NCBI GenBank assembly: GCA_965603095.1
Contig: CBFDBQ010000043.1
Span: 1 to 18,893, forward strand
Reading direction: 5' to 3'
Length of the DNA: 18,893 nt
From: DAOVVL01 sp965603095
GTDB taxonomy: Bacteria > Pseudomonadota > Alphaproteobacteria > Rhodospirillales > Magnetovibrionaceae
The notes beneath the pieces are model-generated. The model was not told the origin of the DNA. It did not search any database and worked only from the letters and a program-made list of their open reading frames with translations. A program made the translations under genes and the position numbers. Shown here one piece after another: positions 7,523 to 16,540 of this stretch. The stretch's first letter is position 1. Each line of letters opens with the position of its first letter.

Positions 7523-10336
7523 TTAGTGGGCCTCGCCCCAATTTGACCCAATTCCACAATCCACCACCAACGGCACGTCAAGGCTGGCCGCCCCTTCCAT
7601 AACCGATTTTACAACCTCAATGGTTTTTTCAGATTGACCCTTGGGTAATTCAAACACCAATTCATCGTGCACCTGCAAAAGCATTAATGCTTTCAAGTTG
7701 GCATCATTTAGGGCATCTGGCAGGCGCAACATAGCCCGCTTTATAATATCGGCGGCGCCCCCTTGTATGGGTGCGTTGATGGCGGCACGTTCGGCAAAGC
7801 TTTTACGCATTTGGTTTTTATCATTTATGCCCGGAACAAAACATTTGCGTCCGAAAAGCGTGCTAACAAATCCATCCTTGGCGGCGCTAGCTTTGGTTTC
7901 TTCCATATAATCGCGGATACCGGGGAAGCGTTTAAAATATGCATCAATATATTCTTTTGCTTCAGTTCTAGAAATGCCTAACTGACGGGCTAAACCAAAT
8001 GCAGAAATGCCATAGATAATTCCAAAATTTATTGCTTTGGCATTACGGCGAACATCTGGATCCATTCCTTTAACCGGAACACCAAAAACTTCTGATGCGG
8101 TCATGGCATGAATATCAAGACCGTCATGAAATGCAGTTTTTAATGCATCAATACCGGCCACATGAGCAAGTATCCTTAATTCAATTTGTGAATAATCAGC
8201 GCTTAATAAAATATTTCCTTTTTCCGCAACGAACGCGGTTCTGACCGCACGCCCTTCTTCGGAACGAATGGGAATGTTTTGTAAATTAGGATCACTTGAT
8301 GCCAGCCTACCGGTTGAGGTTGCGGCCATTGAATAAGATGTATGCACCCGTTTGGTTACCCCATTTATTTGATTTTGCAGAGCATCAGTATAGGTACTTT
8401 TTAATTTTGCTAATTGCCGCCAACCCAAAACATGACTGGGTAATTCATGAACGTGGCTTAGTTCTTCTAACACATCGGCACCAGTTGACCATGCGCCGGT
8501 TTTTTTGCTTTTCTTTCCGCCCTCAAGGCCCAATTCATCAAAAAGTATTTCGCCCAGTTGCTTGGGCGAGGCAATATTAAATTCACGTCCGGCAAGTAAA
8601 TGTATTTCTTTTTCCAGTACTGCCAAACGTTTGGAAAAATCATCTGATAAATTTTTAAGAATTTTAGCATCAACCTTGATGCCGTTAGTTTCCATGTTGG
8701 CCAACACCGATATTAACGGGCGTTCAATGTTTTCATAAATGCTGACCATGTGTTCATCCACAAGACGTGGTTTTAATAGTTGGTGGAGTTGCAATGTAAT
8801 ATCGGCATCTTCGGCGGCGTAATCTAATGCTTTATCTAAACCCACATAATCAAAGGTTACTTTTGATTTTCCCGTACCGGCCACATCTTTAAATTTTATG
8901 GTATCGGTTCCAAGATGAAGCAACGCCAATTCATCCATACCGTGACCATGCAAGCCACCTTCTAAAACATAACTAATGACCATGGTGTCGTCGACTGGGG
9001 TAACATCAATATCGTTTCGCGCCAAAATTACCTGATCATATTTTATGTTTTGCCCAATTTTTAATACACCGGGGTCTTCTAACAACGGTTTTAATATTGC
9101 CAATGCTTTTTTAATTTCTATTTGTTTTGGCGCGCCTGAATTTTTATCATCATCACCATTGCCATCACCAAGATCAAACGCACCTTGGGCGGGCGCACCC
9201 CTGTGGGCCAAGGGAATATAAGCCCCATGCCCCGGTTTATATGAAAGTGACACCCCGACCAATTGAGCATCCATGGAATCAAGCCCAGTAGTTTCTGTAT
9301 CCACCGCAACTACACCAGCATCAAAAGCTGCCGCTACCCAACGTTCAAGGGCGGCAACGCCCTGCACCAACTCATATGTTTTTGTCGTAGGTGGGGTTGG
9401 AGTTGTTCTTTTATTTTCAGGTGCAGATTTTTCGGGTTTTTCTTCGCCAGCAATATTTTTATTACTGCTTTTAGGGGCGTTAAAACCTTGGGCTTCCATC
9501 TTTTTTAATAGCGATTTGAAATTATTTTCTGCCAAAAAAGACATCATTTTATTGGGGTCAGCTTCATGCAAAATAAAATCTTCAATTTCCATTTCAATTG
9601 GAACGTCTTTTTTTAACGTGACTAATTCCCTTGAAATCCGGGCCTGTTCGGCCTGCTCTATTAAATTTTCACGCCGTTTGTTTTGTTTTACCTTGTGGGC
9701 ATTTTCTAACACGCCATCCAAATCGCCATATTCGTTTATTAAAAGGGCTGCAGTTTTTACACCAATACCGGCAACGCCGGGCACGTTATCTGAGCTATCG
9801 CCAGCCAATGCTTGTACGTCTATTACCCGTTCTGGGCCAACCCCAAATTTTTCAAACACCTGATCTGGACCAATAATTTTATCTTTCATGGCATCAAGCA
9901 TGGTTATGCCGGGGCCAACTAATTGCATTAGGTCTTTGTCAGACGAAACTATTGTTACCTCTATGCCGCGTGCTTGCGCTTGGCAGGCATAGGTTGCGAT
10001 TAGGTCGTCTGCTTCATAACCTTCCATATCAACGGATTTTAAATCCATGGCCTCAACCGCATCACGCACCAATGCAAATTGGGGAACAAGGTCATCTGGC
10101 GCCGGTGGGCGATGGGCTTTGTATTCAGGATAAATATCATTGCGAAAAGTTTTACGCGCACGGTCTAGCACCACCGCTACGGCATCGGCGTCGGTGTCTT
10201 CGACCAATTTTATTATCATTTTGGTAAAACCATATACCGCGCCAACGGGGGTTCCGTCGCTACGGGTCATGGGTGGCAGGGCATGATAAGCACGGAAAAT
10301 AAAGCCCGAGCCATCAATTAAAAAAAGATGCTTCAT
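7523..10336 (-). CDS. polA: DNA polymerase I with 5' nuclease and proofreading domains
   Basis: A 937-residue Pol I for Okazaki-fragment processing and repair synthesis. The 5' nuclease domain spans about 1-290 (MKHLFLIDGSGFIFRAYHAL, EGYEADDLIATYA, SSDKDLMQL, GDSSDNVPGVAGIGVKTA). A short low-complexity linker (about 290-320) follows. The 3'-5' exonuclease (about 320-520) keeps its acidic residues: Asp346 and Glu348 (VDTETTGLD), Asp434 (GQNIKYD) and Asp510 (YAAED), so proofreading is probably active. It carries an acidic insert near 390-400. The polymerase domain (about 525-937) has motif A with Asp714 (SADYSQIELR), motif B (RRNAKAINFGIIYG) and motif C with Asp891 (VHDELVFE). The start is ATG at 10336 (MKHLF); a 27-codon upstream extension is not conserved-looking. 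It lies 26 bp behind the zf-CHCC gene. Confidence 0.98.
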   Translation of the reverse strand: MKHLFLIDGSGFIFRAYHALPPMTRSDGTPVGAVYGFTKMIIKLVEDTDADAVAVVLDRARKTFRNDIYPEYKAHRPPAPDDLVPQFALVRDAVEAMDLKSVDMEGYEADDLIATYACQAQARGIEVTIVSSDKDLMQLVGPGITMLDAMKDKIIGPDQVFEKFGVGPERVIDVQALAGDSSDNVPGVAGIGVKTAALLINEYGDLDGVLENAHKVKQNKRRENLIEQAEQARISRELVTLKKDVPIEMEIEDFILHEADPNKMMSFLAENNFKSLLKKMEAQGFNAPKSSNKNIAGEEKPEKSAPENKRTTPTPPTTKTYELVQGVAALERWVAAAFDAGVVAVDTETTGLDSMDAQLVGVSLSYKPGHGAYIPLAHRGAPAQGAFDLGDGNGDDDKNSGAPKQIEIKKALAILKPLLEDPGVLKIGQNIKYDQVILARNDIDVTPVDDTMVISYVLEGGLHGHGMDELALLHLGTDTIKFKDVAGTGKSKVTFDYVGLDKALDYAAEDADITLQLHQLLKPRLVDEHMVSIYENIERPLISVLANMETNGIKVDAKILKNLSDDFSKRLAVLEKEIHLLAGREFNIASPKQLGEILFDELGLEGGKKSKKTGAWSTGADVLEELSHVHELPSHVLGWRQLAKLKSTYTDALQNQINGVTKRVHTSYSMAATSTGRLASSDPNLQNIPIRSEEGRAVRTAFVAEKGNILLSADYSQIELRILAHVAGIDALKTAFHDGLDIHAMTASEVFGVPVKGMDPDVRRNAKAINFGIIYGISAFGLARQLGISRTEAKEYIDAYFKRFPGIRDYMEETKASAAKDGFVSTLFGRKCFVPGINDKNQMRKSFAERAAINAPIQGGAADIIKRAMLRLPDALNDANLKALMLLQVHDELVFELPKGQSEKTIEVVKSVMEGAASLDVPLVVDCGIGSNWGEAH

Positions 10337-10362
10337 GTTAATGCTGGCCTTAATATTCGCAC

Positions 10363-10569
10363 TTAATGTCCGCCAGAAACTTTGGCATTGGGGTCGAGGG
10401 TGAAATTCTGGCCGCAATAGGGGCAGTCAGCGGAATTTGCATGGACGTCTATTTTTATAAATACCCGTGGGTGACCGCCTGTTTTATCGTTATCCCCACC
10501 TTGACCTTGGCAGGATATGGTTGTGTCTTGAACCACTACGGACGTATTATTTGATAAATCATTTGGCAA
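10363..10569 (-). CDS. zinc-finger zf-CHCC domain protein
   Basis: A 68-residue protein made of one zf-CHCC domain. Ligand candidates are Cys20 (TISCQG), His33 (GGHPRVFIKI), Cys49 and Cys52 (CPYCGQNF), the order that names the family. The fold also occurs in the mitochondrial complex I subunit NDUFS6, and bacterial stand-alone versions are common in alphaproteobacteria with no settled role. The start is TTG at 10569, with GGGAG eight bases upstream. It sits directly before polA on the same strand, so the pair likely shares a transcript. Confidence 0.88.
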   Translation of the reverse strand: MPNDLSNNTSVVVQDTTISCQGQGGDNDKTGGHPRVFIKIDVHANSADCPYCGQNFTLDPNAKVSGGH

Positions 10570-10643
10570 ATTAATGTCTCCCTTTGCGCCCGGCTCTATT
10601 TAGACCTATATGATTACAAAGATAATACTCATAAGGATACAAG

Positions 10644-11630
10644 ATGGCCACCCAGCCAAAACAATCTTTAGAAATGCCAATAAACGCAGTAGAAGTGCGC
10701 GATCTAACAAAAACCTATGCCGCTTCTAAAACTGCGCCTGAAAAACGCGCGTTAAAAGGCATTTCGCTAGATATCCCCAGGGGGTCTTTTTTTGGGCTAC
10801 TGGGGCCAAATGGGGCGGGCAAATCAACGCTTATAAATATACTGGCCGGGCTGGTTAATAAGTCTTCTGGTTCAGCCAGTATTTGGGGTTATGACACAGA
10901 AAATGAAATGCGCGCCGCGCGCCGCTCCATTGGGGTTGTGCCGCAAGAATTAAACCTTGATCCATTTTTTACCCCGCGTGAATTGCTGGATTTACAAGCA
11001 GGTCTTTATGGCATTCCGGCAAATGAACGGCGCACCGATGAAATACTAGAAGCCGTCGGGCTTTCCGATAAGGCCCATTCATACGCCCGCACCCTTTCCG
11101 GTGGTATGCGCAGACGATTGCTGGTGGCCAAGGCTCTTGTCCATAGTCCCCAAGTATTGGTGCTAGATGAACCAACCGCAGGCGTTGATGTGGAATTACG
11201 TCGACAGCTGTGGGAATACGTTCGCAAACTAAATGCCGAAGGCACCACGGTTTTGTTGACGACGCACTACCTTGAAGAAGCCGAAGAATTATGTGATCGC
11301 ATTGCCATTATAAACCACGGTCGAGTGGTCGCCTGTGATGATACCAAAAATCTAATGGGCAGGCTTGATTCCAAACGGGTAACTGTGGTGCTTAGCGATG
11401 AAATAAGCGAGATACCAGATAGTCTAAAAGGCTTTGATGTAAGCTTAAGCGAAGGGCGGGTGATGGAATTTAACTACCAGCCTAGCAAAATACGTTCGGG
11501 CGAAATAGTTCGGGCGGTTCAGGCGGCGGGTCTAAGGTTCGCCGAAATAGCCACCAAAGAGCCGGAGCTTGAGGATATTTTCGTTCAGATCACCAACGTG
11601 GCGGAAATTGACGATAAAGAATCTGCTTAA
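10644..11630 (+). CDS. ABC transporter ATP-binding protein, ABC-2 (YadG-like) type
   Basis: A 328-residue nucleotide-binding subunit. Walker A is GPNGAGKST, the Q-loop lies in VVPQELNLD, the signature is LSGGMRRRLL, Walker B is VLVLDEPTAGVD and the switch histidine is in LLTTHYLEEAEEL. The C-terminal extension after about residue 235 (LMGRLDSKRVTVVLSDEISE...EPELEDIFVQIT) is the usual regulatory tail of ABC-2/YadG-type exporter ATPases. The expected partner is a six-helix permease, but none is encoded next to it in this window. AAGGA about eight bases before the ATG supports the start. It is divergent from the zf-CHCC-polA run. A TTTAGA-N16-GATAAT box at 10599-10626 could be its promoter, but would leave an implausibly short leader. 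Confidence 0.93.
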   Translation: MATQPKQSLEMPINAVEVRDLTKTYAASKTAPEKRALKGISLDIPRGSFFGLLGPNGAGKSTLINILAGLVNKSSGSASIWGYDTENEMRAARRSIGVVPQELNLDPFFTPRELLDLQAGLYGIPANERRTDEILEAVGLSDKAHSYARTLSGGMRRRLLVAKALVHSPQVLVLDEPTAGVDVELRRQLWEYVRKLNAEGTTVLLTTHYLEEAEELCDRIAIINHGRVVACDDTKNLMGRLDSKRVTVVLSDEISEIPDSLKGFDVSLSEGRVMEFNYQPSKIRSGEIVRAVQAAGLRFAEIATKEPELEDIFVQITNVAEIDDKESA

Positions 11631-11736
11631 TACCCCTATTTTTCTCTTGTTTCTGGGTAAACCAGCCCCCATCTCCATTCATATCTGATTAAGGTTGTAA
11701 CTTATACATTGACGCAACTCTAGTGTGCATTGATTG

Positions 11737-11764
11737 TTGACAATTATAAATACTCGCTTAGATT
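11737..11764 (+). promoter_or_regulatory. sigma70-like promoter for the four-cysteine small protein
   Basis: A perfect -35 TTGACA (11737-11742) is separated by 16 bp from TAGATT (11759-11764, 4 of 6 matches to the -10 consensus). It would start transcription near 11771, about 35 nt before the TTG at 11806. It lies in the 175-bp gap after the ABC ATPase gene. Confidence 0.5.
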
Positions 11765-11805
11765 GCACCTACAAATTAGAACAGGTTTAAAAAAGGCCCA
11801 CTTTT

Positions 11806-12090
11806 TTGAAAAAACCATCGCCCAACCACAACAAAAAATCTGCTGCCGCACCCACTGAACAAAATAAAGCGGATCTCCCCAATTTGGCTGATTATGCCAA
11901 ACCGATACCGGTGCAGGTTCTAAAAAGCCTGCACCTAGCAATGTGCCGGGCAAACAACCTGTCCTTGGATATTGGTAACTGTCCATCATGCGAAAATCCC
12001 CACGCCTGCAAAAATGAAGTGAGCAAGATTTTTGGATTTGTCACAGACCTGCGCGAAAAGAAGGCGAAAAAGAATATTCCCCCTGTGTGA
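11806..12090 (+). CDS. small four-cysteine protein of unknown function
   Basis: A 94-residue protein, not recognised. The first 30 residues are lysine- and asparagine-rich and probably disordered. The core VQVLKSLHLAMCRANNLSLDIGNCPSCENPHACKNE holds Cys47, Cys59, Cys62 and Cys68 (C-x11-C-x2-C-x5-C), which could ligate zinc or an iron-sulfur cluster. A basic tail (EKKAKK) follows. There is no signal peptide. The start is TTG at 11806: an in-frame TAA lies six codons upstream and AAAGG stands about nine bases before the TTG. It runs tail-to-tail into the U32 gene, 8 bp away. The promoter-like box upstream and the clustered cysteines argue that it is a real gene. Confidence 0.6.
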   Translation: MKKPSPNHNKKSAAAPTEQNKADLPNLADYAKPIPVQVLKSLHLAMCRANNLSLDIGNCPSCENPHACKNEVSKIFGFVTDLREKKAKKNIPPV

Positions 12091-12098
12091 TAATAATT

Positions 12099-13754
12099 TT
12101 AGCTAGCCTGAAGCTTTTCACCAATTTTTTTTGCGGCAAGTGTTTCACGGGCCTTGGCATATTTTTCATCATGCCAAAACATGGAACAGCCATTACAGCC
12201 CAACCCACAACAGCTATCCAACCCCTGTGCTGGGGTTTTGCCGGTATGGGCGCGACCTTTAAGGGTTGGTCGCTCGTCACCGCTTTCGCGCAGGCCACGT
12301 TCAACATCCATGGCAATTAAATTACCCTGCAATAGATCTTGTTGGTCTTCGTTTAAAATGGCTTCGGTCCGGCCAACAGTCATGGGCGGAAGTAATTTTT
12401 TAATATTGGAAATATCTTCGTTATGAAATGCGCTGGCATTTATGCGAATGGCATTTCCGTGCCCGGTTCTGCCCTGGCCGGGGTTAGCCCGGTCTGAAAC
12501 AACACCACTGCTGGCGCTGGTAAATTCATACATTCGCAAACGTATGGGCTCTAGCTGGCCGGGCGAAAGAAATTCAATAACCGAACCCACCTTTAGCCCA
12601 TTGCGCGGGGTAAATATAATGTCGTCACCTTCCCAGCTGGTGATTGATCCGGCAAACAACCAGCCGCCAACGGTTGCGCTACGATCATAATTATGTGCGA
12701 TGTTAGTAATTCGTCCTTCGTGAAAGCCTAGTGAATAGCCCCTGTTTTGTAATGTATAAATCTCGCGCAGGTATGGTTCGGGCGACCAGATTTCAGGGTT
12801 TTCATACCATGCATCAATGGCTTGACGGTAGGCATGCGCGGTAACGGCGGCATAATATTCAGATTTATTACGGCCTTCAATTTTAAGACTATCAATACCC
12901 AGCGTTAGATAATCATCTAGCTTGCCCATCAAGCATAAATCTTTGGCATTTAATATGTACGAGCCACGATCATCTTCTTCTATTTTCATTAATTCGCCTT
13001 GGCGATATTCTTCTTCCAGATAAAAATCAAAATCATCTTTATTGTCTGGGGTGATTTCAACCTCGTCGCCATTTTTTTTGCGCGCTAATACTTTGTAGCT
13101 CCACCTGCAACTTTGCGCACAGTTGCCTTGGTTGGCGCCACGTTCAGCCAAATAGTTTGAAAGTAAGCACCGCCCAGAGTACGTCATGCACATTGCGCCA
13201 TGAACAAATGCCTCTAATTTTATATCTGGGCATTTGGCGCGAATTTCACATAATTCGGCAAAGCTGACTTCACGCGCCAGCACACAAAGTTTGGCGCCTT
13301 GGACGGCCCAGCTTTCAACCGTCAACCACGAACAGGCATTGGCCTGGGTTGAAACATGTAAATCTATTTCAGGGGCGTTTTCGCGCAAATAATGAAACAC
13401 CCCTTGATCCGATACAATAACCCCATCGGGTTTTACCTGACGCACGGTTTTTACAAATTCCGGCAGTTTTTCAATATCGCGGTTATGGGTAAAAAGATTA
13501 AGGGTTAAATAAATACGCACCCCATGCTCATGGGCAAAACGCACCCCTTCGAGTAAATCTTCCAATGAAAAATCTGACTGAGTGCGGAGCGATAAATCGG
13601 GCGTACCGGCATAAACCGCATCTGCACCATAAAGCACAGCGGTTTTGAGCTTCACCAATGAGCCCGCCGGCATTAATAGTTCAGCCCGGTGGCCGGACGG
13701 GGGGCTATATTGGCCGATGTTTGACTGATTATCGTTTTTTTCGTCTTTATTCAT
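12099..13754 (-). CDS. trhP: U32 peptidase-family protein, TrhP/YegQ-like tRNA hydroxylase
   Basis: A 551-residue member of the U32 family. The family signature EAFVHGAMCMTYSGRCLLSN (residues 181-200) is intact, with Cys189, Cys196, Cys212 and Cys216 (GNCAQSCRW) placed to hold an iron-sulfur cluster. Characterised relatives (TrhP, RlhA, UbiU/V) hydroxylate RNA or ubiquinone precursors rather than cut proteins. The N-terminal half (AELLMPAGSLVKLKTAVLYGADAVYAG) is the TIM-barrel. The C-terminus adds a cysteine patch, CCGLGCNGCSMFWHD, before the end, and the protein is about 100 residues longer than E. coli TrhP. The most likely role is 5-hydroxyuridine formation at tRNA position 34; the exact substrate is inferred. 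The start is ATG at 13754, because a 22-codon upstream extension looks non-coding. Confidence 0.8.
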   Translation of the reverse strand: MNKDEKNDNQSNIGQYSPPSGHRAELLMPAGSLVKLKTAVLYGADAVYAGTPDLSLRTQSDFSLEDLLEGVRFAHEHGVRIYLTLNLFTHNRDIEKLPEFVKTVRQVKPDGVIVSDQGVFHYLRENAPEIDLHVSTQANACSWLTVESWAVQGAKLCVLAREVSFAELCEIRAKCPDIKLEAFVHGAMCMTYSGRCLLSNYLAERGANQGNCAQSCRWSYKVLARKKNGDEVEITPDNKDDFDFYLEEEYRQGELMKIEEDDRGSYILNAKDLCLMGKLDDYLTLGIDSLKIEGRNKSEYYAAVTAHAYRQAIDAWYENPEIWSPEPYLREIYTLQNRGYSLGFHEGRITNIAHNYDRSATVGGWLFAGSITSWEGDDIIFTPRNGLKVGSVIEFLSPGQLEPIRLRMYEFTSASSGVVSDRANPGQGRTGHGNAIRINASAFHNEDISNIKKLLPPMTVGRTEAILNEDQQDLLQGNLIAMDVERGLRESGDERPTLKGRAHTGKTPAQGLDSCCGLGCNGCSMFWHDEKYAKARETLAAKKIGEKLQAS

Positions 13755-13865
13755 GTCTTCATATAACACCGTAAATATGGATATGATAGATGCTGTCTTG
13801 GCCGACCATAACCAAAACACGGCTTTTTTGCTGAATTTCTTAAATTTTTAGGTTACATAAACTTG

Positions 13866-14522
13866 ATGCCCACAACCCTTCCGGTTCTTTATTCATTTCT
13901 GAGATGCCCATACGCCATGCGCGCACGAATGGCGTTAACGGTTAGCGCCGAACCGTATCGCCATCGTGAAATTGTTTTGCGCAACAAACCGGCTGAAATG
14001 ATATCCATATCGCCAAAGGCCACTGTTCCGGTTCTTGAACTACCAGATGGTCGGGTGCTAGACGAAAGCTTGGATATTGCCACATGGGCATTGGGCATTA
14101 ATGATCCTGAGCAATGGCTAGCCCCGCAAAACGGTTCCGTTCAAAATATGATGGAACTAATAGATATTAATGACGGCCCCTTTAAACAACATCTTGACCG
14201 TTATAAATATGCAAACCGTTATGATGCAGATACCGACCCCGAGCACCACCGCAGCGAAGGATATTCATTTCTGCACACCCTAAACACCCGATTAGGCGAA
14301 CATGCACATTTATTTGGTGGACGCGCCTGTTTGGCCGATTACGCTATTTTTCCGTTTGTTCGCCAATTTGCCAACACTGATCGTGATTGGTTTGATGGCC
14401 AGCCCCTAAGCGATTTACAAAAATGGCTAGAAGCACATCTGAGCTCAGATTTATTTCAAAATATAATGAAAAAGCTTGCGCCATGGAAACCGGGCGACAA
14501 GGAACCACAATTTCCAATTTAG
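13866..14522 (+). CDS. glutathione S-transferase family protein with CPYAMRAR motif
   Basis: A 218-residue GST-fold protein. The N-terminal thioredoxin-like domain carries a glutaredoxin-type site, SFLRCPYAMRARMAL, with Cys14 as the likely catalytic residue. ATVPVLELPDGRVLDESLDI supplies the cis-proline and glutathione-binding Glu-Ser pair. The C-terminal helical domain contains LFGGRACLADYAIFPFVRQF. It probably carries out a glutathione-dependent thiol-disulfide or deglutathionylation reaction in the cytosol; the substrate is unknown. A TTG at 13863 is just upstream, but ATG at 13866 is preferred. It is divergent from the U32 gene across 111 bp. Confidence 0.88.
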   Translation: MPTTLPVLYSFLRCPYAMRARMALTVSAEPYRHREIVLRNKPAEMISISPKATVPVLELPDGRVLDESLDIATWALGINDPEQWLAPQNGSVQNMMELIDINDGPFKQHLDRYKYANRYDADTDPEHHRSEGYSFLHTLNTRLGEHAHLFGGRACLADYAIFPFVRQFANTDRDWFDGQPLSDLQKWLEAHLSSDLFQNIMKKLAPWKPGDKEPQFPI

Positions 14523-14606
14523 CTTTGCCCCATTATGTAACCAAGGCATTGGATTGTTGCCCTACTTGTTCTTGCTTTAGTAGGCCTGCATCTGTACATA
14601 GTGGCC

Positions 14607-16427
14607 ATGGCCCCTCCCTTGCTCATACTGCGCGAAATTGAACTTACCTTTGGTAGTGCACCATTGTTGGAAGGTGCTGAATTTTCTGTATCTGCTGGCG
14701 AACGGTTGTGTTTGGTTGGGCGTAATGGTTCGGGCAAATCAACCTTGTTGAAAATTGCCGCCGGAATTATTGAGGCCGATGATGGCGAACGGTTTGTCCA
14801 GCCGGGAACATCCATTCGTTACCTGCCGCAAGAACCAGACCTAAGCGGTTATGCCACCACGTTAGAATATGTCGAAAGCGGAATGGACGCCAGCGCCGAT
14901 CATTATCGCCCGCAATACCTGTTGAGCGAGCTGGGATTGAACGGGGATGAAAACCCCGAACATTTATCAGGTGGCGAAGCCCGACGCGCGGCATTGGCCC
15001 GAGTGCTGGTGGCGGAACCTGATATTTTATTGTTGGATGAGCCAACCAACCATCTAGATTTAAATGTTATTGAATGGCTGGAAAGCGAACTTAAATCCGT
15101 TCGCTCGGCAATTGTTCTTATAAGCCATGATCGGAAATTTTTAGAAAACTTAACCCGTTCCACACTTTGGATTTACCAAGGCGCAACCCGTAAGTTTGAC
15201 CAAGGTTTTGCCGGGTTTGAAGAATGGCGCGATGGTATTTTAGAACAACAAGAAACCGAACGTCATAAGTTAGATCGTAAAATTATTCGCGAAACCGAAT
15301 GGATGCGCAAAGGCGTTACCGCCAGACGCAAACGCAACCAAGGCCGATTGCGTGCGTTAAAAGATTTACGCAAACAACGGCGCGATCAGCGCGCTGTAAC
15401 CGGCAGTGCACAACTGACCACAAGCGAAAGCCGAACTTCGGGCAAGTTAGTGGCCGAAGCAGTTGGCGTAAATAAATCCTATGGCGGGCCGCAAATTATA
15501 AATAACCTTAATTTACGTATTTTGCGCGGTGACCGTTTGGCCATAGTCGGGCCCAATGGTGCGGGCAAAACTACATTGCTTAACCTGCTGACAGGCATTT
15601 TGGCGCCAGATAGTGGAACCATCAAGTTAGGCACCAATTTAGAAATGGTGAGCATTGACCAAAAACGCGAAAGTTTAAACGATGCATGGACCTTGGCTGA
15701 AGCCCTAACCAATGGCCAAGGCGACAGCGTAACCGTAGGCGGTGAACAAAAACACGTTATCGGTTACATGAGAGATTTTTTGTTTTTACCAGAACAAGCA
15801 CGCACCCCCATTGGTGCGCTATCGGGTGGTGAACGCGGACGATTAATGTTGGCCCGGGCATTGGCGCAAACATCTAATTTATTGATATTGGATGAACCAA
15901 CCAACGATTTGGATTTAGAAACCCTCGACCTGTTGCAAGAAATGCTTACCGATTATGCCGGTACAGTTTTATTGGTTAGCCATGACAGGGATTTTATTGA
16001 TCGGGTTACGTTATCAACCTTGGCTTTTGAGGGGGATGGAAACTGGGTTGAATATGCCGGTGGCTACTCAGATATGATTTCCCAACGCGGGCGCAATATT
16101 GAACCTAAAGCGCAAAAAAAATCTGGTGCAAAAAACAAGGGCAACAAAAATACAGAAAAATTATCTGCAAAAAATATCTCAGCCAAAACTAAAATGAGCT
16201 TCAAAGACAAACATAAGCTAGAAAAATTGCCCGGTGAAATGGATGCATTACGCGGTGATATAGACCAACTGCAAACCTTATTGGCTGATCCCAAACTTTA
16301 TTCCAACACTCCGGAAAAATTTGCTGAAACCGCTGCAAAGCTTAAAACGACCGAACAAAATCTGGCCTTGGCAGAAGAGCAATGGCTTGCCCTATCGCTT
16401 TTGCAAGACGAGATTGACGGAAATTAG
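14607..16427 (+). CDS. uup: ABC-F family ATPase Uup
   Basis: A 606-residue soluble protein with two ABC cassettes and no membrane segment. Cassette 1 has GRNGSGKST, LSGGEARRAAL and ILLLDEPTNHLD. Cassette 2 has GPNGAGKTT, LSGGERGRLML and LLILDEPTNDLD. Between them a basic linker (ETEWMRKGVTARRKRNQGRLRALKDLRKQRRDQR) corresponds to the ABC-F interdomain arm. After about residue 500 come a lysine-rich spacer (KAQKKSGAKNKGNKNTEK) and a C-terminal coiled coil (LEKLPGEMDALRGDIDQLQTLL...), the hallmark of Uup. ABC-F proteins act on ribosomes, and Uup also affects precise transposon excision. A GTG at 14601 is in frame; ATG at 14607 is chosen. Confidence 0.93.
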   Translation: MAPPLLILREIELTFGSAPLLEGAEFSVSAGERLCLVGRNGSGKSTLLKIAAGIIEADDGERFVQPGTSIRYLPQEPDLSGYATTLEYVESGMDASADHYRPQYLLSELGLNGDENPEHLSGGEARRAALARVLVAEPDILLLDEPTNHLDLNVIEWLESELKSVRSAIVLISHDRKFLENLTRSTLWIYQGATRKFDQGFAGFEEWRDGILEQQETERHKLDRKIIRETEWMRKGVTARRKRNQGRLRALKDLRKQRRDQRAVTGSAQLTTSESRTSGKLVAEAVGVNKSYGGPQIINNLNLRILRGDRLAIVGPNGAGKTTLLNLLTGILAPDSGTIKLGTNLEMVSIDQKRESLNDAWTLAEALTNGQGDSVTVGGEQKHVIGYMRDFLFLPEQARTPIGALSGGERGRLMLARALAQTSNLLILDEPTNDLDLETLDLLQEMLTDYAGTVLLVSHDRDFIDRVTLSTLAFEGDGNWVEYAGGYSDMISQRGRNIEPKAQKKSGAKNKGNKNTEKLSAKNISAKTKMSFKDKHKLEKLPGEMDALRGDIDQLQTLLADPKLYSNTPEKFAETAAKLKTTEQNLALAEEQWLALSLLQDEIDGN

Positions 16428-16505
16428 CCACCAACAGCCACACGCCAGCCACACCAATCCCCCGTTTGCCAACCGCCGTTAATTCGGTTAAATATCGCCC
16501 TGTAC

Positions 16506-16540
16506 GCACCCGTAGCTCAGCTGGATAGAACGCTGCCCTC
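16506..16540 (+). tRNA. tRNA-Arg, 5' half only, broken inside the anticodon loop
   Basis: These 35 nt match the first half of an alphaproteobacterial tRNA-Arg: acceptor strand GCACCCG, TA, D-arm GCTCAGCTGGATAGAAC, and anticodon-stem 5' strand CTGCC followed by CTC. From 16541 on nothing resembles a 3' half: no complementary GGCAG strand, no T-arm, and no CGGGTGC acceptor strand anywhere to the window end. The D-stem is also damaged, with GCTC facing GAAC where GAGC is expected, so this copy is probably a non-functional remnant. A TTGCCA-N17-TAAATA box lies upstream near 16477-16505. The anticodon identity is inferred from the arm sequences because the anticodon itself is cut. Confidence 0.75.

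Noticed and set aside
9273..9863. Plus-strand 196-residue ORF inside polA
   Set aside because: It is antisense to an intact, motif-complete polA and has shadow-like Ser/Thr/Ala composition.
10599..10626. TTTAGA-N16-GATAAT promoter for the ABC ATPase gene
   Set aside because: The matches are fair, but transcription would start at about 10633, inside the ribosome site, so it is not listed as a feature.
11640..11690. CTGG-GTAAA-CCAG as a terminator of the ABC ATPase gene
   Set aside because: The stem is only four pairs and no T run follows it.
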